DNA from: Sediminibacterium magnilacihabitans
Lineage (GTDB): Bacteria; Bacteroidota; Bacteroidia; Chitinophagales; Chitinophagaceae
Reading direction: 5' to 3'
Assembly (NCBI GenBank): GCA_002973575.1
Contig: PVEQ01000002.1
Span: forward strand, 62,001-126,000
DNA: 64,000 bases
Numbering within the stretch: the stretch's first letter is position 1; each line of letters starts with the position of its first letter. Below are positions 26,587 to 35,424 of the stretch, one piece after another. Both the position numbers and the translations under genes were made by a program. Under the pieces are notes generated by a model. It saw only the letters and a program-made list of their open reading frames with translations. It ran no database searches and had not been told where the DNA came from.

Positions 26587-27284
26587 TGATACGCTGCATA
26601 GCCATAGACGACGAGCCCCTTGCCCTGCAACTGATCAATGAATATTGCGGCAAGATCGCTTTCCTTGGACTGGAAAAAGTCTTCACTAATACAGATGAAG
26701 CAAAAGCATACCTGAACCAGAACCCGGTTGACCTGGTCTTCCTGGATATCCAGATGCCCGACATCAACGGTATCCAGTTTTACAAAGGACTTAAGCAGAA
26801 GCCACTGGTAATCTTTACCACTGCTTATAAAGATTTTGCCGTGGAAGGCTTCAACGTGGATGCGGTAGATTACCTGCTCAAACCCTTTGAATACGACCGT
26901 TTTTTAAAAGCCGCCTACAAAGCCAAAGAATACCTGGAATTCCTCAGTTCACAGGAGTTGCAGCTCAATTCGATTTTTGTGAAAGTGAACTACGAGATCA
27001 TGAAGATCAACCTCAAAGACATTGAGTTGGTGGAAGCGCTGGACGATTACATCAAGATCTATATCAAACCCAATCCCGTATTAACACTCATGACCCTCAA
27101 AAGCATCCAGGAAAAATTGCCAGCCAGGGATTTTGTAAGGGTACACCGGTCTTTCATCGTACCCCTGGCCAGGATAGAAAAATTCAGCAAAACCAAGCTC
27201 TGGATCGCCGGAAAAGAGATCCCCATCGGCAGTAGTTACAGCCAGGTCTACGACCAATTGTTAATGATTTCCAAAAACAAGTGA
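26586..27284 (+). CDS. LytTR-family response regulator
   Basis: 232 residues: a receiver domain (1-120) with Asp54 as the phosphorylation site in DLVFLDIQMPD and the acidic triad IDDE at 7-10, then a LytTR DNA-binding domain (about 130-228; FVRVHRSFIVPLARIEKF). The start overlaps the kinase stop by one base. LytTR regulators of this type bind short direct repeats and often control outer-membrane or polysaccharide genes. The target is not identifiable here. A rho-independent terminator follows at 27400-27438. Confidence 0.92.
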   Translation: MIRCIAIDDEPLALQLINEYCGKIAFLGLEKVFTNTDEAKAYLNQNPVDLVFLDIQMPDINGIQFYKGLKQKPLVIFTTAYKDFAVEGFNVDAVDYLLKPFEYDRFLKAAYKAKEYLEFLSSQELQLNSIFVKVNYEIMKINLKDIELVEALDDYIKIYIKPNPVLTLMTLKSIQEKLPARDFVRVHRSFIVPLARIEKFSKTKLWIAGKEIPIGSSYSQVYDQLLMISKNK

Positions 27285-27399
27285 TTCCCCGACAAAATCG
27301 CCATTCTCACCTAATTGATTTGTACGCTTTTAATCAATCTTTAATTTTACATTGAAAATGCTGAATAAGCGTTTCATGCAGGGTTTTAGATAATAAAAA

Positions 27400-27438
27400 G
27401 GTATCACAGGTTGTTCTCAACGGATGTGGTACCTTTTT
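27400..27438 (+). terminator. Rho-independent terminator of the LytS/LytTR operon
   Basis: GGTATCACA pairs with TGTGGTACC over nine positions (one G-T pair) around a 16-base loop, followed directly by six T. It lies 115 bases beyond the response-regulator stop. Confidence 0.7.
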
Positions 27439-27448
27439 TAAATTTGTC

Positions 27449-27580
27449 AATTAGCCAATTCGTCAATTTGACAATGCAATCAAGTATTGCTGTGGTTCCC
27501 TGCCTGCTTAGCAATATCAGAATAAATTTCTCGACCCTTTCCCACATTATCGAATTGTCAAATTGCCGAATTGACTAATT
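27449..27580. repeat. 27-bp imperfect inverted repeat with 8-bp internal period
   Basis: The arms 27449-27475 and 27554-27580 are reverse complements at 25 of 27 positions, 78 bases apart. Within each arm a unit close to CAATTnGn repeats about every eight bases (CAATTAGC, CAATTCGT, CAATTTGA). It lies in the 313-base gap between the response regulator and the ALDH7 gene; apart from the terminator at 27400-27438 nothing else is visible there. It looks like an intergenic repeat element, not a coding or tRNA feature. The right arm is 18 bases from the ALDH7 start. Confidence 0.7.
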
Positions 27581-27597
27581 TTATTTAAATACAGGTT

Positions 27598-29121
27598 ATG
27601 GATTTCCTCGAAAAATTGAGCATACAACCAGCAAATGCAGGTGTTTCAACAGGTTCAGAATGGCTCAAAAGCAAAGGCGAACGCATCGATTCCTATTCTC
27701 CCGTAGATGGTCTTAAAACCGGCAGTGTTACTGCCGCTGATGAACATACTTATAATCAGGTAATTGATAAAGCTGTAAAGGCTTTCCATGAATGGCGCAT
27801 GTGGCCGGCGCCCAAACGGGGCGAAGTGGTTCGCCAGGTAGGAGAAGCACTCCGTACTTTCAAAGAACCGCTGGGTAAGCTGGTGAGTTATGAAATGGGG
27901 AAAAGTCTCCAGGAAGGATATGGCGAAGTACAGGAAATGATTGATATATGTGATTTCGCAGTGGGACTTTCCCGTCAATTATATGGTCTTACCATGCACA
28001 GCGAGCGCCCTTTGCACAGGATGTACGAACAGTGGCATCCGCTGGGTGTAACCGGTATCATTTCAGCCTTCAATTTCCCGGTAGCGGTATGGAGCTGGAA
28101 CGCAGCACTGGCATGGGTTTGCGGCAACACTACCGTATGGAAGCCCAGCGAGAAAACACCGCTATGTGGTATTGCCGTACAACACATCGTAGCAACTGTT
28201 TTCAAAAAGAACCAGGTACCCGAAGGCGTTAACTGCCTGGTGCAGGGAGGCAGGAATGTGGGAGAATGGATCAGTCATGATACACGCATACCATTGGTAT
28301 CGGCCACCGGCTCCACCCGTATGGGCAAAGCATTGAATGTTGCTGTGGCAGCAAGACTAGGCAGGAGCATATTGGAACTGGGCGGTAACAATGCCATCAT
28401 CATATCTAAAGATGCCGATCTTGACATGGCATTATTGGGCGCTTTGTTTGGTGCTGTGGGTACGGCCGGCCAGCGTTGCACTACTACCCGCCGCCTCATC
28501 ATACATGAAACTGTGTATGAAAATTTCAAACAAAAACTGGTGAAAGCTTACGGGCAGTTGCGCATTGGTAACCCGCTCGATACCGCAAACCATGTAGGCC
28601 CATTGATTGATAAGGATGCAGTAGCACTTTATCTTCAGTCCATTGAGCAGGCGCGCGAACAAGGCGCCCGTTTTGTAGTGGAGGGCGGTGTACTTTCAGG
28701 CCCAGGTTATGAAAGCGGCTGCTATGTAAAACCCTGTATTGCCGAGGCTTCCAATGATTTCCCCATTGTACAGCACGAAACCTTCGCTCCTATTTTATAC
28801 CTGATGCAATACCGCACCATCGATGAAGCCATTGCCTTGCAAAACGGCGTTCCGCAAGGTCTCTCCTCGGCCATCATGACGCTGAATATGCGCGAGGCGG
28901 AGCAATTCCTTTCACATGCGGGTAGTGACTGTGGTATTGCCAATATCAACATCGGCACCAGCGGAGCAGAGATCGGCGGCGCTTTCGGCGGGGAAAAAGA
29001 AACAGGCGGAGGCCGCGAGAGTGGCAGCGACGCCTGGAAAGCTTATATGCGCAGGCAAACCAACACCATCAACTGGAGTACTCAACTGCCGCTGGCGCAG
29101 GGCATCCGGTTTGATCTCTGA
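27598..29121 (+). CDS. ALDH7-type aldehyde dehydrogenase (aminoadipate-semialdehyde-like)
   Basis: 507 residues, the ALDH7 length. NAD-dependent oxidation of an aldehyde; ALDH7 enzymes act on alpha-aminoadipic semialdehyde from lysine breakdown. Catalytic Glu260 (LELGGNN) and Cys294 (AGQRCTTTRRL) are present, as are SAFNFPVAVWSWNAALAW and NTTVWKPSEKTPL for the cofactor site, and the ALDH7-specific tail GGAFGGEKETGGGRESGSD. No lysine-catabolism partner is next to it, so the substrate is inferred only from the family. ATG 27598 follows the inverted-repeat element by 18 bases. Confidence 0.9.
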   Translation: MDFLEKLSIQPANAGVSTGSEWLKSKGERIDSYSPVDGLKTGSVTAADEHTYNQVIDKAVKAFHEWRMWPAPKRGEVVRQVGEALRTFKEPLGKLVSYEMGKSLQEGYGEVQEMIDICDFAVGLSRQLYGLTMHSERPLHRMYEQWHPLGVTGIISAFNFPVAVWSWNAALAWVCGNTTVWKPSEKTPLCGIAVQHIVATVFKKNQVPEGVNCLVQGGRNVGEWISHDTRIPLVSATGSTRMGKALNVAVAARLGRSILELGGNNAIIISKDADLDMALLGALFGAVGTAGQRCTTTRRLIIHETVYENFKQKLVKAYGQLRIGNPLDTANHVGPLIDKDAVALYLQSIEQAREQGARFVVEGGVLSGPGYESGCYVKPCIAEASNDFPIVQHETFAPILYLMQYRTIDEAIALQNGVPQGLSSAIMTLNMREAEQFLSHAGSDCGIANINIGTSGAEIGGAFGGEKETGGGRESGSDAWKAYMRRQTNTINWSTQLPLAQGIRFDL

Positions 29122-29144
29122 GATTAATCTTTCATTTAATTTGC

Positions 29145-29181
29145 TTTTTTCCCTGACAGCCTATTGCAAGTCAGGAAAAAA
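29145..29181. repeat. Hairpin-forming inverted repeat
   Basis: TTTTTTC CCTGAC pairs with GTCAGG AAAAAA around a 12-base loop with one bulged C. The T-run is on the 5' arm, so this is not a classical terminator on either strand. It sits just after the ALDH7 stop and before the Tat/DsrE-like gene. The remaining part of this 211-base gap shows nothing recognisable. Confidence 0.5.
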
Positions 29182-29332
29182 CACCTTATGTTAGTAAGCA
29201 AATCTGACAAGCGTGAATCGTTTGTGAAGCAGGTTTTCCATCTCCCCCCATAAGTGTTTTCAGCATCAACAAAAGGTTTAACGACGTGTCAGCATCTGTT
29301 CATTTTCATTGCTAACTAAACCTTTCTTTTTT

Positions 29333-30031
29333 ATGAAAAACAAGACTGTTACCCAGGGTACAGATCGAAGGAACTTTATCGGAGCTATTGCCACGAGCGC
29401 CGCTGCGATGGGCATTGGCTCTTTGGTGACCCCATTTGCCGCTGCTGCCAGCCCTACCCACAATGAAATGATCGGCGAAGCCGATGAATGGTTCAGCAAG
29501 CTCAAAGGCAAACACAAGATCGTTTTCGACGTACCTGCTCCACATGAAATTTTCCCCTTTGCATGGCCCAGGGTCTTTCTGCTCACCAACCAGGCCACCG
29601 GTACACCGGAAAAAGAAAACAACGTAGTGGTAATCCTTCGACACTCCGGCATTCCCTATGCTTTTGAAGACCGCATTTGGGAACAATATAAGTTCGGGGA
29701 AATGTTCAAAGTAGACGACCCCAAAACAAAAGCACCTGCTGTTCGTAACCCCTTCTGGAAACCCCAGCCGGGAGATTATAAAGTGCCAGGCATAGGCAGC
29801 GTAGATATTGGCATCGACCAATTACAGGAAAGCGGTGTAATGTTTGGCGTTTGCGATATGGCCATGACTGTATACAGCGCTGCTATGGCGCAGGGAATGA
29901 GCAAAGATCCTGCTGAAATTAAAAAAGACTGGATGTCCGGACTGCTCCCCGGCATTCAACCCATGCCTTCCGGCGTGTGGGCTGTAGGCCGCGCGCAGGA
30001 ACATGGTTGCGCTTATTGTTTTGTAGGATAG
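29333..30031 (+). CDS. Tat-exported DsrE-like protein
   Basis: 232 residues from ATG 29333 (MKNKTVT); the frame extends upstream only to a less likely start. A twin-arginine signal is clear: TDRRNFIGAIATSAAAMGIG (RR at 12-13), so the folded protein is exported, perhaps with bound sulfur or a cofactor. The mature part has a DsrE-like pattern: KIVFDVPAPHEIFPFAWPRVF, NNVVVILRHSGIPYAFEDRIW, then ESGVMFGVCDMAMTVYSAAMA with a central cysteine, and a C-terminal CAYCFVG (Cys-x-x-Cys). I recall this type as a hypothetical or DsrE family protein; the DsrE assignment is from pattern only. The next gene, a dihaem cytochrome, follows after 29 bases. Confidence 0.72.
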   Translation: MKNKTVTQGTDRRNFIGAIATSAAAMGIGSLVTPFAAAASPTHNEMIGEADEWFSKLKGKHKIVFDVPAPHEIFPFAWPRVFLLTNQATGTPEKENNVVVILRHSGIPYAFEDRIWEQYKFGEMFKVDDPKTKAPAVRNPFWKPQPGDYKVPGIGSVDIGIDQLQESGVMFGVCDMAMTVYSAAMAQGMSKDPAEIKKDWMSGLLPGIQPMPSGVWAVGRAQEHGCAYCFVG

Positions 30032-30060
30032 CTTTGCCGGCTAAGAATCGAATTACGCTT

Positions 30061-31035
30061 ATGCATTTTTTTAGATCCCACATCACTACGCTTGTATTGG
30101 CAAGTGTAGTGATGTTTTCCTGCCGTAACAACAAGCAAGAACCGCCAACTCCTGTTCAAGCAAAAACAAAGGACGCCGCCGTATGGCAGGCCCCTGATAC
30201 CAGTACTATTCCCCATTCACCCGAAGGCGATATGATCCGGTATGGCAGGGAGTTGATTGCGCATACTGCTACCTACCTTGGCCCTAAAGGAAGTATCCGT
30301 CAACAAACCAACGGTATGAATTGCCAGAATTGCCATCTCGATGCGGGCACCAAACCATGGGGCAACAATTACAGCGGTGTATATGCTACTTATCCCAGGT
30401 TCAGGGCCAGGAGTGGTAGTATGGAAACCATGGTAAAGCGCGTGAACGATTGCTTATCAAGGAGCCTCAACGGAAAACCGTTGGATAGTACCGGTCGCGA
30501 AATGAAAGCCATACTCGCTTACATGCAATGGCTGGGACGTGACGTACCAAAAGGAAAAACACCTGCAGGCAGCGGCATCAAAAAACTGGCCTATCTCAAC
30601 CGCGCCGCGGATCCGCAAAAAGGGAAACAGGTGTACGAAACCAAATGCCAGCGTTGTCATGGGGCCGATGGACAAGGTATCATGCAACCTGATCAGTCTG
30701 TGTATGTATACCCCCCGCTTTGGGGGCCGCATAGCTACAATACGGCCGCAGGTCTTTACCGGCTTTCGTCCTTTGCAGGGTATGCGAAGGATAATATGCC
30801 TTTCGGTATCAATTACCAGACTGCGGAGTTGAAAGATGAGGAAGCCTGGGATGTAGCGGCATTCGTTAATTCGCAACCGAGACCTGTAGTGCATTTCGTC
30901 AAAGACTGGCCTGTGATCGCATCAAAGCCCATCGATCATCCTTTTGGTCCTTATGCCGATACCTTCAGTCAGCAGCAGCATAAATACGGGCCCTTCGGTC
31001 CCATTCAACAAGAACAAAAGCTTAATATCCATTGA
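30061..31035 (+). CDS. TsdA-type dihaem cytochrome c (thiosulfate dehydrogenase-like) lipoprotein
   Basis: 324 residues from ATG 30061. A signal peptide ends at a possible lipobox (MFSC21). Two c-type haem sites are present: CQNCH at 88-92 and CQRCH at 196-200. NCHLDAGTKPWGNNYSGV and the RVNDCLSRSLNG segment (Cys131) match TsdA, where that cysteine is the distal ligand of haem 1; KDNMPFG (about 243-249) would supply the Met or Lys ligand of haem 2. TsdA joins two thiosulfates to tetrathionate or works in reverse. The residues for this activity are in place, though direction and electron partner cannot be read. It follows the Tat/DsrE-like gene closely. Confidence 0.82.
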   Translation: MHFFRSHITTLVLASVVMFSCRNNKQEPPTPVQAKTKDAAVWQAPDTSTIPHSPEGDMIRYGRELIAHTATYLGPKGSIRQQTNGMNCQNCHLDAGTKPWGNNYSGVYATYPRFRARSGSMETMVKRVNDCLSRSLNGKPLDSTGREMKAILAYMQWLGRDVPKGKTPAGSGIKKLAYLNRAADPQKGKQVYETKCQRCHGADGQGIMQPDQSVYVYPPLWGPHSYNTAAGLYRLSSFAGYAKDNMPFGINYQTAELKDEEAWDVAAFVNSQPRPVVHFVKDWPVIASKPIDHPFGPYADTFSQQQHKYGPFGPIQQEQKLNIH

Positions 31036-32854
31036 GGCTTCCACCTTTTGCAAAGAACCTGTCAATTGCTTTTTCGGTAGCCGGATCTTTTTCGAGTGGT
31101 GGTGCGTGATGCGGCTTGATACGCGCGTCGATCACCAGTGGTCCTTTACATCCCCAATGTTTATGCACAGTAAATGAGGCGATACCATAAATATCGTGCG
31201 ATGGATTACAGCGGGTGAAAGTAACCCAAAGATAATTGTGCATGGAAGCTGCTGTGAACGCTGCATCATCACACAATACGATTATGGGTACACCATTCAG
31301 TTCGTCTACATGCAATTGCAACTGCTGGTTCAATATTTCTATTTCCTGTTGCGTCGTTTCATAATCAACAAAAGGTTTGGCTTGCAGGCAAAGAACACCG
31401 GGCATAGCCATTTCAGGATGTGAAAATATGTGGACGTCTTTTAATGGGGTTGGTACGGTTGTATCAAGTATTCGTTTGATCTCGCCACAAGCAGCCAGCA
31501 CCACTTTACTGCCGGTATTGAGGCTCGTTCCGGAATAATCCAGTGTGTCGATGGTGGTATTGGTATGAAAATGCGCGTCGCGTGTAAGGTCTATCCGTTC
31601 CAACAAATACATCATAAAATCCCTTACCTTATGTGTGCTGCAATGACCTGTATCATCTGCTACGATGAACAGGAACTTGGCGAGACTGAGCTGGCCTGTT
31701 CCCAAGATATGATTGGCAATGGTGAGCAGTTCTGCCGGTTGTTTCACGGGCATATAGGGCGTGTACCTTTCGCTGCCAATGGCCAGCAATAAAGGATGTA
31801 CGCCGGCGGCATCTACTGCATGAATTTCTTTTACGCCGGGAATTTCTTTGGGAATGGCATTGCCTGTAATCTCATGGATCAACTGCCCGAAGCTGGTGTC
31901 TTCCTGCGGAGGTCTTCCTACTACAGTAAAAGGCCAGATGGCATTTTTCTTCGCATACACTTTGTGTACACGCATTACCGGGAAAGGATGCGTGAGGCTG
32001 TAATAGCCCAGGTGATCACCAAAAGGTCCTTCGGGTTTGTTTTCGCCGGGATACACTTCACCCGTGATCACAAAATCGGCATCGGTACTGATGCAATAAC
32101 CATCCTGGTAAATATAACGGAACCTGCGGGCGCCCAACACACCTGCAAAAGTCATTTCACTGATACCTTCGGGCAATGGCATAACCGCTGCCACGGTATG
32201 TGCAGGTGGCCCGCCAACAAAACAACTTACTTTTAAAGGAATACCTTTTTGATTGGCTTTGGCCTGGTGCACACCAATACCCCTGTGTATCTGGTAATGC
32301 AATCCTGCTTCTTTATCCGGCACATAATCATTGCCCGATAATTGAATACGATACATGCCCAGGTTCGATTGCATGATACCCGGCTGATCCACATCTTCGG
32401 TGTACACCTGCGGCAGTGTAATGAAAGCGCCGCCATCTTTGATCCAGTGATGTACCTGTGGAATATCAGATAGCTTTACCTCTTCGTATAAAACAGGTTT
32501 TGAAGAAGGGTTCTTTAAAGGAAAAGCTTTGGCAGCCGCCAGCGCCGTTTGAATATGACTGAAGGGATGTTTCAATGCTTTCAGCGGATCATTCTTGAGC
32601 GCTATCAATTGCTGCACTTTTTCCAGTGTATCCCTGAAAATGAATTTGCTTCGATCCAGCGTGCCGAAAATATTAGATGCGGCCCTGAACCGTGATCCTT
32701 TTACATTTTCAAACAATAAAGCCGGTCCTCCTGCTTCATGCACGCGGAGATGAACCGCCGCCATTTCAAGGTAAGGATCAATTGCTTCTTTGACCCTTAC
32801 CAGGTGTCCGTTCTTTTCGAGATCTGACAAACAGGATTCCAGCGAGTTGTACAT
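31022..32854 (-). CDS. UbiD family decarboxylase
   Basis: About 610 residues from ATG 32854 (MYNSLESCLSDLEKNGHLVRV). UbiD enzymes (de)carboxylate aromatic or alpha,beta-unsaturated acids with prenylated FMN. PALLFENVKGS, AVPLPE-like AVMPLPEGISEM and PEGPFGDHLGYYS are the family core. Bacteroidota use menaquinone, so a menaquinone-pathway decarboxylase (for example MqnL of the futalosine route) is possible, but no other menaquinone gene is near. The last 14 bases overlap the 3' end of the convergent cytochrome gene. metE lies 65 bases upstream on the same strand, with a hairpin between them. Confidence 0.85.
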   Translation of the reverse strand: MYNSLESCLSDLEKNGHLVRVKEAIDPYLEMAAVHLRVHEAGGPALLFENVKGSRFRAASNIFGTLDRSKFIFRDTLEKVQQLIALKNDPLKALKHPFSHIQTALAAAKAFPLKNPSSKPVLYEEVKLSDIPQVHHWIKDGGAFITLPQVYTEDVDQPGIMQSNLGMYRIQLSGNDYVPDKEAGLHYQIHRGIGVHQAKANQKGIPLKVSCFVGGPPAHTVAAVMPLPEGISEMTFAGVLGARRFRYIYQDGYCISTDADFVITGEVYPGENKPEGPFGDHLGYYSLTHPFPVMRVHKVYAKKNAIWPFTVVGRPPQEDTSFGQLIHEITGNAIPKEIPGVKEIHAVDAAGVHPLLLAIGSERYTPYMPVKQPAELLTIANHILGTGQLSLAKFLFIVADDTGHCSTHKVRDFMMYLLERIDLTRDAHFHTNTTIDTLDYSGTSLNTGSKVVLAACGEIKRILDTTVPTPLKDVHIFSHPEMAMPGVLCLQAKPFVDYETTQQEIEILNQQLQLHVDELNGVPIIVLCDDAAFTAASMHNYLWVTFTRCNPSHDIYGIASFTVHKHWGCKGPLVIDARIKPHHAPPLEKDPATEKAIDRFFAKGGSLNGY

Positions 32855-32871
32855 GGAGTAAAGGTAAGGAA

Positions 32872-32910
32872 TGTCTGATGTAGCCAATTTAGTAATTAGC
32901 ACATCAGACA
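32872..32910. repeat. 10-bp perfect inverted repeat between metE and the ubiD-like gene
   Basis: TGTCTGATGT (32872-32881) and ACATCAGACA (32901-32910) are perfect reverse complements around a 19-base loop. It lies ten bases past the metE stop and before the ubiD-like start. There is no T-run after it, so it may be a weak terminator, a processing site or an RNA stabiliser of the metE transcript. Confidence 0.55.
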
Positions 32911-32919
32911 CTGTCTATT

Positions 32920-35229
32920 TTACAAAGCCCTCAAATACCTTGCTGCTTCTACCATTTCCTGAAGTGCCAATTTGGTTTCATCCCAGTTCCTGGTCTTCAA
33001 GCCACAATCAGGGTTCACCCAAAGCTGCTGAAGCGGTATCACTGACATTGCTTTTTGCATGAGTTGTATCATTTCTTCTTTGGAAGGTACCCGGGGAGAA
33101 TGGATATCATATACACCGGGCCCTATATCATTCGGGTAGTTAAATACCGCGAAAGCATCCAATAGCTCCATTTGTGAACGAGAGGTTTCAATGGTAATAA
33201 CGTCCGCATCCATCTTAGCAATACTTTCTATGATGTCATTGAACTCAGCGTAGCACATGTGTGTATGTATCTGGGTTTCGTCTTTCACCCCTGATGACGA
33301 CACTTTGAATGCTTTTATCGCCCAGTCTAAATAAGCTTCCCAGTTTTCTTTGCGTAATGGCAACCCTTCCCGGATAGCTGGTTCATCTATTTGGATAATC
33401 TGGATACCAGCCTTTTCAAGATCGGCCACTTCATCCCGTACAGCCAGCGCAATCTGCAAACAAGTCTCGCTGCGAGGCTGATCGTTCCTCACGAAACTCC
33501 ATTGCAGGATAGTAACAGGACCTGTCAACATGCCTTTTACAGGTTTCACGGTAAGGGATTGCGCATACTGCGTATAATCGAGGGTCATAGGTGCTTTGCG
33601 TTCAACATCGCCTACAATAATGGGAGGTTTTACACACCTGCTTCCATAACTCTGTACCCAGCCATGCTGGGTAAATACAAATCCTTCCAGTTGTTCTCCA
33701 AAATACTCAACCATATCATTTCGCTCAAACTCGCCATGTACCAATACATCTATGCCTATGCTTTCCTGCCACTCTATGGAATTTTTTGTCGCTTCTTTCA
33801 ACAAAGCATCATATTCTTCTATTTTCAATTCTCCTTTTTTCCATTTAGACCGCCATGTTCTTACTTCAGAAGTTTGGGGAAAAGACCCGATGGTAGTGGT
33901 AGGGAATAAAGGCAAGTGTAGTGCTTCGTTTTGTTTTTTCTTCCTTTCTTGAAAAACGCTGTCTCGGTACGTATCTCTTTCCGCTACCGATCTGGCTCTT
34001 TCCTTCACGCTCTGTTTGTGAATGAAAGAAGATATTCTTCGGTTATTCATAGACTGTCTGTTTTGTTCGAACTGATGCAAAGCTTCATCAGACGGACTTT
34101 CAGAAGCAAGGTTTGCCAGCAAGGCCACTTCGCCTATCTTCTGTCGTGCAAAAGCCATCCAGTCTTTCACCATCAATGGTAAGGATTGTTCGTCGGTTTC
34201 CAGTTCCAAATCGTTCGGCACGTGCAGTAGTGAACAGGATGGCGCTATCCATACCCGTTCACTTCCAACAGCATCCATTGCTTTATTGATCAGCTTTAAT
34301 GATTCGTCAAAATCATTCTTCCATACATTCCTGCCATCCACTACACCAAGCGAAAGGTTGATTCTCTTTTTCGCAATGCCAGTGGCTAATATATCATCTA
34401 GTTGCAATGGGCATCTTATCAGATCGATATGTATTGTTTGTATAGGCAAGGATAATACAGTTGCAAGATTATTTCCGTAACATTCAAAATAACCCGCCAA
34501 AATAATATGCAGGTAAGGGAATGCTTTCTGAATGGCATCATACACTTTTACAAGAGCAGACCGCTCCTTATCACCAAGATCAAGAGAAAGACATGGCTCA
34601 TCGAATTGAATGTAGTGCACACCATTGTTATCCAATGTCTTCAACACTTCCAGGTAAACCGGCAGTAGATTATTGATCAGGTCAAGTTTATGGAAGTCTT
34701 TCCCCCTTTTTTTTCCCAGCAATAAAAAAGATACAGGACCAAGTAATACCGGTTTTACGGAAAACCCCTGCCGCTTGGCTTCATTAAACTCTTTAATTAT
34801 TTTATCGGAAAAGAAGCTGAATCGCTGGTTGGCAGTAAATTCGGGAACAATATAATGGTAGTTGGTATCAAACCACTTAGTCATTTCCATGGCTGTAATA
34901 TCGTAACCATTTTTTTGATAGCCTCGCGCCATAGCAAACATCAAATCTGTTTCTGTGAGCTGTTGCTCAGCCGCCAGCGCATGGTACCGCTCAGGAATAG
35001 CACCCACCATCAGTGTTGTATCCAACACATGATCGTAAAATGAAAAATCATTACAGGGCAACAGGTCTATTCCTGCTTTTTGTTGCAACTGCCAGTTTTC
35101 CTGGCGAATGCTTTTTGCTACTTGGTGCAATTCGTGTGCAGTCATCCGGCCTGACCAGTATTGTTCGCAGGCCTTCTTGAGTTCTCGACGGCTACCAATC
35201 CTCGGGTAGCCCAGGTTGTGGGTAATCAT
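32920..35229 (-). CDS. metE: Cobalamin-independent methionine synthase
   Basis: 769 residues; transfers methyl from methyltetrahydropteroyltri-glutamate to homocysteine without B12. The zinc ligands are His657, Cys659, Glu681 and Cys742 (HTHMC, TIETSRS, PDCG), each exactly 16 residues later than in E. coli MetE. Other motifs: LGYPRIGSRRELKKACE at the N-terminus, PTTTIGSFPQT, VHGEFERNDMVEYFGE and QIIQIDEPAIREGLPL. A 200-base leader separates the start from a cobalamin riboswitch on the same strand, so expression should fall when B12 is present. The ubiD-like gene follows and may be in the same transcript. Confidence 0.97.
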   Translation of the reverse strand: MITHNLGYPRIGSRRELKKACEQYWSGRMTAHELHQVAKSIRQENWQLQQKAGIDLLPCNDFSFYDHVLDTTLMVGAIPERYHALAAEQQLTETDLMFAMARGYQKNGYDITAMEMTKWFDTNYHYIVPEFTANQRFSFFSDKIIKEFNEAKRQGFSVKPVLLGPVSFLLLGKKRGKDFHKLDLINNLLPVYLEVLKTLDNNGVHYIQFDEPCLSLDLGDKERSALVKVYDAIQKAFPYLHIILAGYFECYGNNLATVLSLPIQTIHIDLIRCPLQLDDILATGIAKKRINLSLGVVDGRNVWKNDFDESLKLINKAMDAVGSERVWIAPSCSLLHVPNDLELETDEQSLPLMVKDWMAFARQKIGEVALLANLASESPSDEALHQFEQNRQSMNNRRISSFIHKQSVKERARSVAERDTYRDSVFQERKKKQNEALHLPLFPTTTIGSFPQTSEVRTWRSKWKKGELKIEEYDALLKEATKNSIEWQESIGIDVLVHGEFERNDMVEYFGEQLEGFVFTQHGWVQSYGSRCVKPPIIVGDVERKAPMTLDYTQYAQSLTVKPVKGMLTGPVTILQWSFVRNDQPRSETCLQIALAVRDEVADLEKAGIQIIQIDEPAIREGLPLRKENWEAYLDWAIKAFKVSSSGVKDETQIHTHMCYAEFNDIIESIAKMDADVITIETSRSQMELLDAFAVFNYPNDIGPGVYDIHSPRVPSKEEMIQLMQKAMSVIPLQQLWVNPDCGLKTRNWDETKLALQEMVEAARYLRAL

Positions 35230-35424
35230 TACCTTTTGATTTTAAAAAGTGAAACAAAATGTTACGCTTTCCAATCACCTCCGGGTAATGCTGTTTGCAG
35301 ATATGAGTAATTGGGTAGATATAGATAATAGAAGCTTCCACGGATACTTGAATGCCCGGCATGCACAACTATTATCATATCAATACCTGACACTACTTCA
35401 ATCCACGAAAGCATTGTCAAAATC

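Noticed and set aside
29145..29181. Rho-independent terminator after the ALDH7 gene
   Set aside because: The T-run is on the 5' side of the stem and A-run on the 3' side in both readings, so the RNA would not end with U after the stem.
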